DNA from: Acinetobacter calcoaceticus
GTDB taxonomy: Bacteria; Pseudomonadota; Gammaproteobacteria; Pseudomonadales; Moraxellaceae
Length of the DNA: 64,000 nucleotides
Direction of reading: 5' to 3'
NCBI RefSeq assembly: GCF_900520355.1
Contig: NZ_LS999521.1
Span: 2,356,001-2,420,000 of the forward strand
Part shown: positions 62,701-64,000 of the stretch, piece by piece
Position numbering within the stretch: the first letter of the stretch is position 1
Layout of the letters: the number at the start of each line of letters is the position of its first letter
Position numbers and translations under genes: made by a program
Notes under the pieces: model-generated
Told to the model about the DNA's origin: nothing
The model's input: the letters and a program-made list of their open reading frames with translations, nothing else
Database searches by the model: none

Positions 62701-62994
62701 TTAGTTTTGTAGAGTACACGGACACCCACAAATCCAAAACATGTTGTAAACAAAAGGCATTGGGGCACCTAATGGATAGACTTTTATCTGCTCGATCTTA
62801 TACGTTTTTTTACGTGACTCAATGTGTAATATATTATCGTAACGGGCAACCACAACTCCCTTTTTATATAATTTTTTCCTTTCATTCTTTGCGTCAAATT
62901 TATATACCAAAAAGTAAACTTTTTCTCCTACACCAATCTTTGAATGATTAACCATAATGTAACCATTACAATACTTACATTGCCAATCTTCCAT
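62701..62994 (-). CDS. Hypothetical zinc-ribbon-like protein
   Basis: A 97-residue protein, not recognised. It has MEDWQCKYCNGYI at the start and WICGCPCTLQN at the end, two CxxC/CxC pairs that could bind one zinc; the middle is a basic beta-rich stretch (KVYFLVYKFDAKNERKKLYK). The ribosome site is weak. The AT-rich codon use and AT-rich neighbourhood suggest accessory DNA. Confidence 0.5.
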   Translation of the reverse strand: MEDWQCKYCNGYIMVNHSKIGVGEKVYFLVYKFDAKNERKKLYKKGVVVARYDNILHIESRKKTYKIEQIKVYPLGAPMPFVYNMFWICGCPCTLQN

Positions 62995-63447
62995 ATCTCA
63001 AATTATCACACGCTTAAATTAAAAAAACACACTGAATTTTATAGTATAAATTTATTAAAGATATAAATCTAAAGAAATATTTTAATTGAAAAAATAAGGT
63101 TTATTTGTGATACATATCACAATAAAAAACCCTAAAAATTTCAAATTATATTTAGATACATCAATTACTTATCAAAAATGTTTAAGGTTTATTATTTTTG
63201 AATATATAAAACCCATCCATAATTTATTTAATTATATAGTATATTTAGCAATAACTTTAAATTTAATTATAAATCTAGTATCAATATATAACATGACATT
63301 TATTTACATTCAATTTAACCTTAAATATAACAATAGATTTTCCTTAAAATATTAAATTAATTTCACAGTAAAATTGAAAATAATTCATTTCACATTATAC
63401 AAATATTAAATATATAATTAATGGCATTACAATTTAATTTTTTTATT
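62995..63447. other. Very AT-rich stretch before queH
   Basis: About 450 bases, mostly A/T, with no supported gene; the only ORF is low-complexity. It holds the queH promoter, not resolved by eye. Confidence 0.6.
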
Positions 63448-64000
63448 ATGTCAACTCAACGTTTAAAATTAGAACTCCCTTCTGGACACGATCAATTATT
63501 ACTTCACTCTTGTTGCGCTCCTTGTTCAGGAGAAGTTATGGAAGCATTAATCGACTCAGAAATTAAATTTTCAATATTTTTTTATAATCCTAATATTCAT
63601 CCAGTAAAAGAATATCTAATCCGTAAAGAAGAAAATATTCGTTTTGCAGAAAAGCATAATATTCCATTTATCGATGCAGATTATGACACTGACAATTGGT
63701 TTGCTCGAGCAAAAGGGATGGAAGATGAACCCGAACGCGGTATTCGTTGTACCATGTGTTTCGATATGAGATTTGAACGAACTGCCCTTTACGCACATGA
63801 ACACGGCTTTAGTCTCATCAGTAGTTCGTTAGGAATTTCTCGTTGGAAAAATATGGCGCAAATCAATGACTGCGGAATTCGCTCTGCTGCTCACTATCCT
63901 GAAATTCAGTACTGGGACTATAACTGGCGTAAAAATGGTGGCTCAAGCCGCATGATTGAAATCAGTAAACGAGAAGAGTTTTATCAGCAAGAATATTGTG
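63448..64000 (+). CDS. queH: Epoxyqueuosine reductase QueH, 3' truncated by the window
   Basis: At least 184 residues are visible. It has [18 protein letters not shown] (paired cysteines for the cluster), [26 protein letters not shown] (second cysteine pair) and [16 protein letters not shown], all of the DUF208/QueH family, which reduces epoxyqueuosine to queuosine in tRNA. An in-frame ATG at 63421 is an alternative start; neither has a good ribosome site. The frame is open to the window end. Confidence 0.9.
   Translation, partial: MSTQRLKLELPSGHDQLLLHSCCAPCSGEVMEALIDSEIKFSIFFYNPNIHPVKEYLIRKEENIRFAEKHNIPFIDADYDTDNWFARAKGMEDEPERGIRCTMCFDMRFERTALYAHEHGFSLISSSLGISRWKNMAQINDCGIRSAAHYPEIQYWDYNWRKNGGSSRMIEISKREEFYQQEYC

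Noticed and set aside
63107..63355. 82-residue ORF (+)
   Set aside because: It starts at GTG without a ribosome site, in extremely AT-rich DNA, and is low-complexity (I, N, L, Y, K); likely chance.

Overview
The window reads as chromosome of an Acinetobacter species, probably from the A. calcoaceticus-baumannii group. The base composition is AT-rich, and the gene content is typical of the genus: a DcaP-type trimeric porin, beta-oxidation genes for dicarboxylic acids of the dca type, divergent pobA/pobR, AAHS-family transporters and many small catabolic operons, each with its own regulator. Assignments rest on motif recognition by eye; no database search was run.

Layout. 1-2446: end of a leucine catabolic operon (methylcrotonyl-CoA carboxylase alpha subunit, HMG-CoA lyase). 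2708-7337: LysR regulator divergent from a single-chain indolepyruvate ferredoxin oxidoreductase. 7411-10967: two thioesterase-like genes and a long acyl-CoA dehydrogenase. 10988-33017: a large dicarboxylate-type beta-oxidation region. One arm (minus strand) carries acyl-CoA dehydrogenase, two AAHS transporters, a two-subunit CoA-transferase, the DcaP porin and an MFS carrier. The opposing arm carries enoyl-CoA hydratase, SDR, 3-hydroxyacyl-CoA dehydrogenase, thiolase, an IclR regulator and an MFS carrier. It is followed by a second, partly paralogous module (nitronate monooxygenase-like, enoyl-CoA isomerase-like, IclR, class III CoA-transferase, second acyl-CoA dehydrogenase, third AAHS transporter). 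33243-41346: 2-aminoethylphosphonate use (phnX, phnW, FAD oxidoreductase, ABC importer, GntR/UTRA regulator). 41522-43693: pobA/pobR. 43856-44985: a GST gene bracketed by pobR and a duplicated pobR tail. 44986-55872: a cluster best matching the trigonelline (N-methylnicotinate) pathway of Acinetobacter, with SSADH, porin, NCS1 permease, aldehyde dehydrogenase, two-component flavin monooxygenase, hydrolase and a GntR/FCD regulator. 55948-59320: accessory stretch with a TetR gene, a structured non-coding element resembling phage C4-type RNA, a membrane protein, an octapeptide-repeat protein and a cysteine-rich orphan. 59460-64000: L-serine dehydratase, a candidate small RNA, a DUF333 lipoprotein, SoxR with its operator, a zinc-ribbon-like orphan and the start of queH.

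The strongest non-gene signals are three sets of operator-like palindromes that tie genes to regulators: (1) a TTTCGCA-N-TGCGAAA family at seven sites, five of them in the promoters of the dca-like region, matching its two IclR proteins; (2) AATCTGGTTTAAACCAGATT in front of both the phosphonate ABC operon and phnWX; (3) a GGTATACC-centred palindrome between the GntR/FCD gene and its divergent operon, with a near copy in front of the distant SSADH operon. A perfect-looking SoxR box lies between the soxR promoter and its start codon. The least explained coding locus is the two-gene unit 57202-58420 (membrane protein plus LSTSQYGG-repeat protein).
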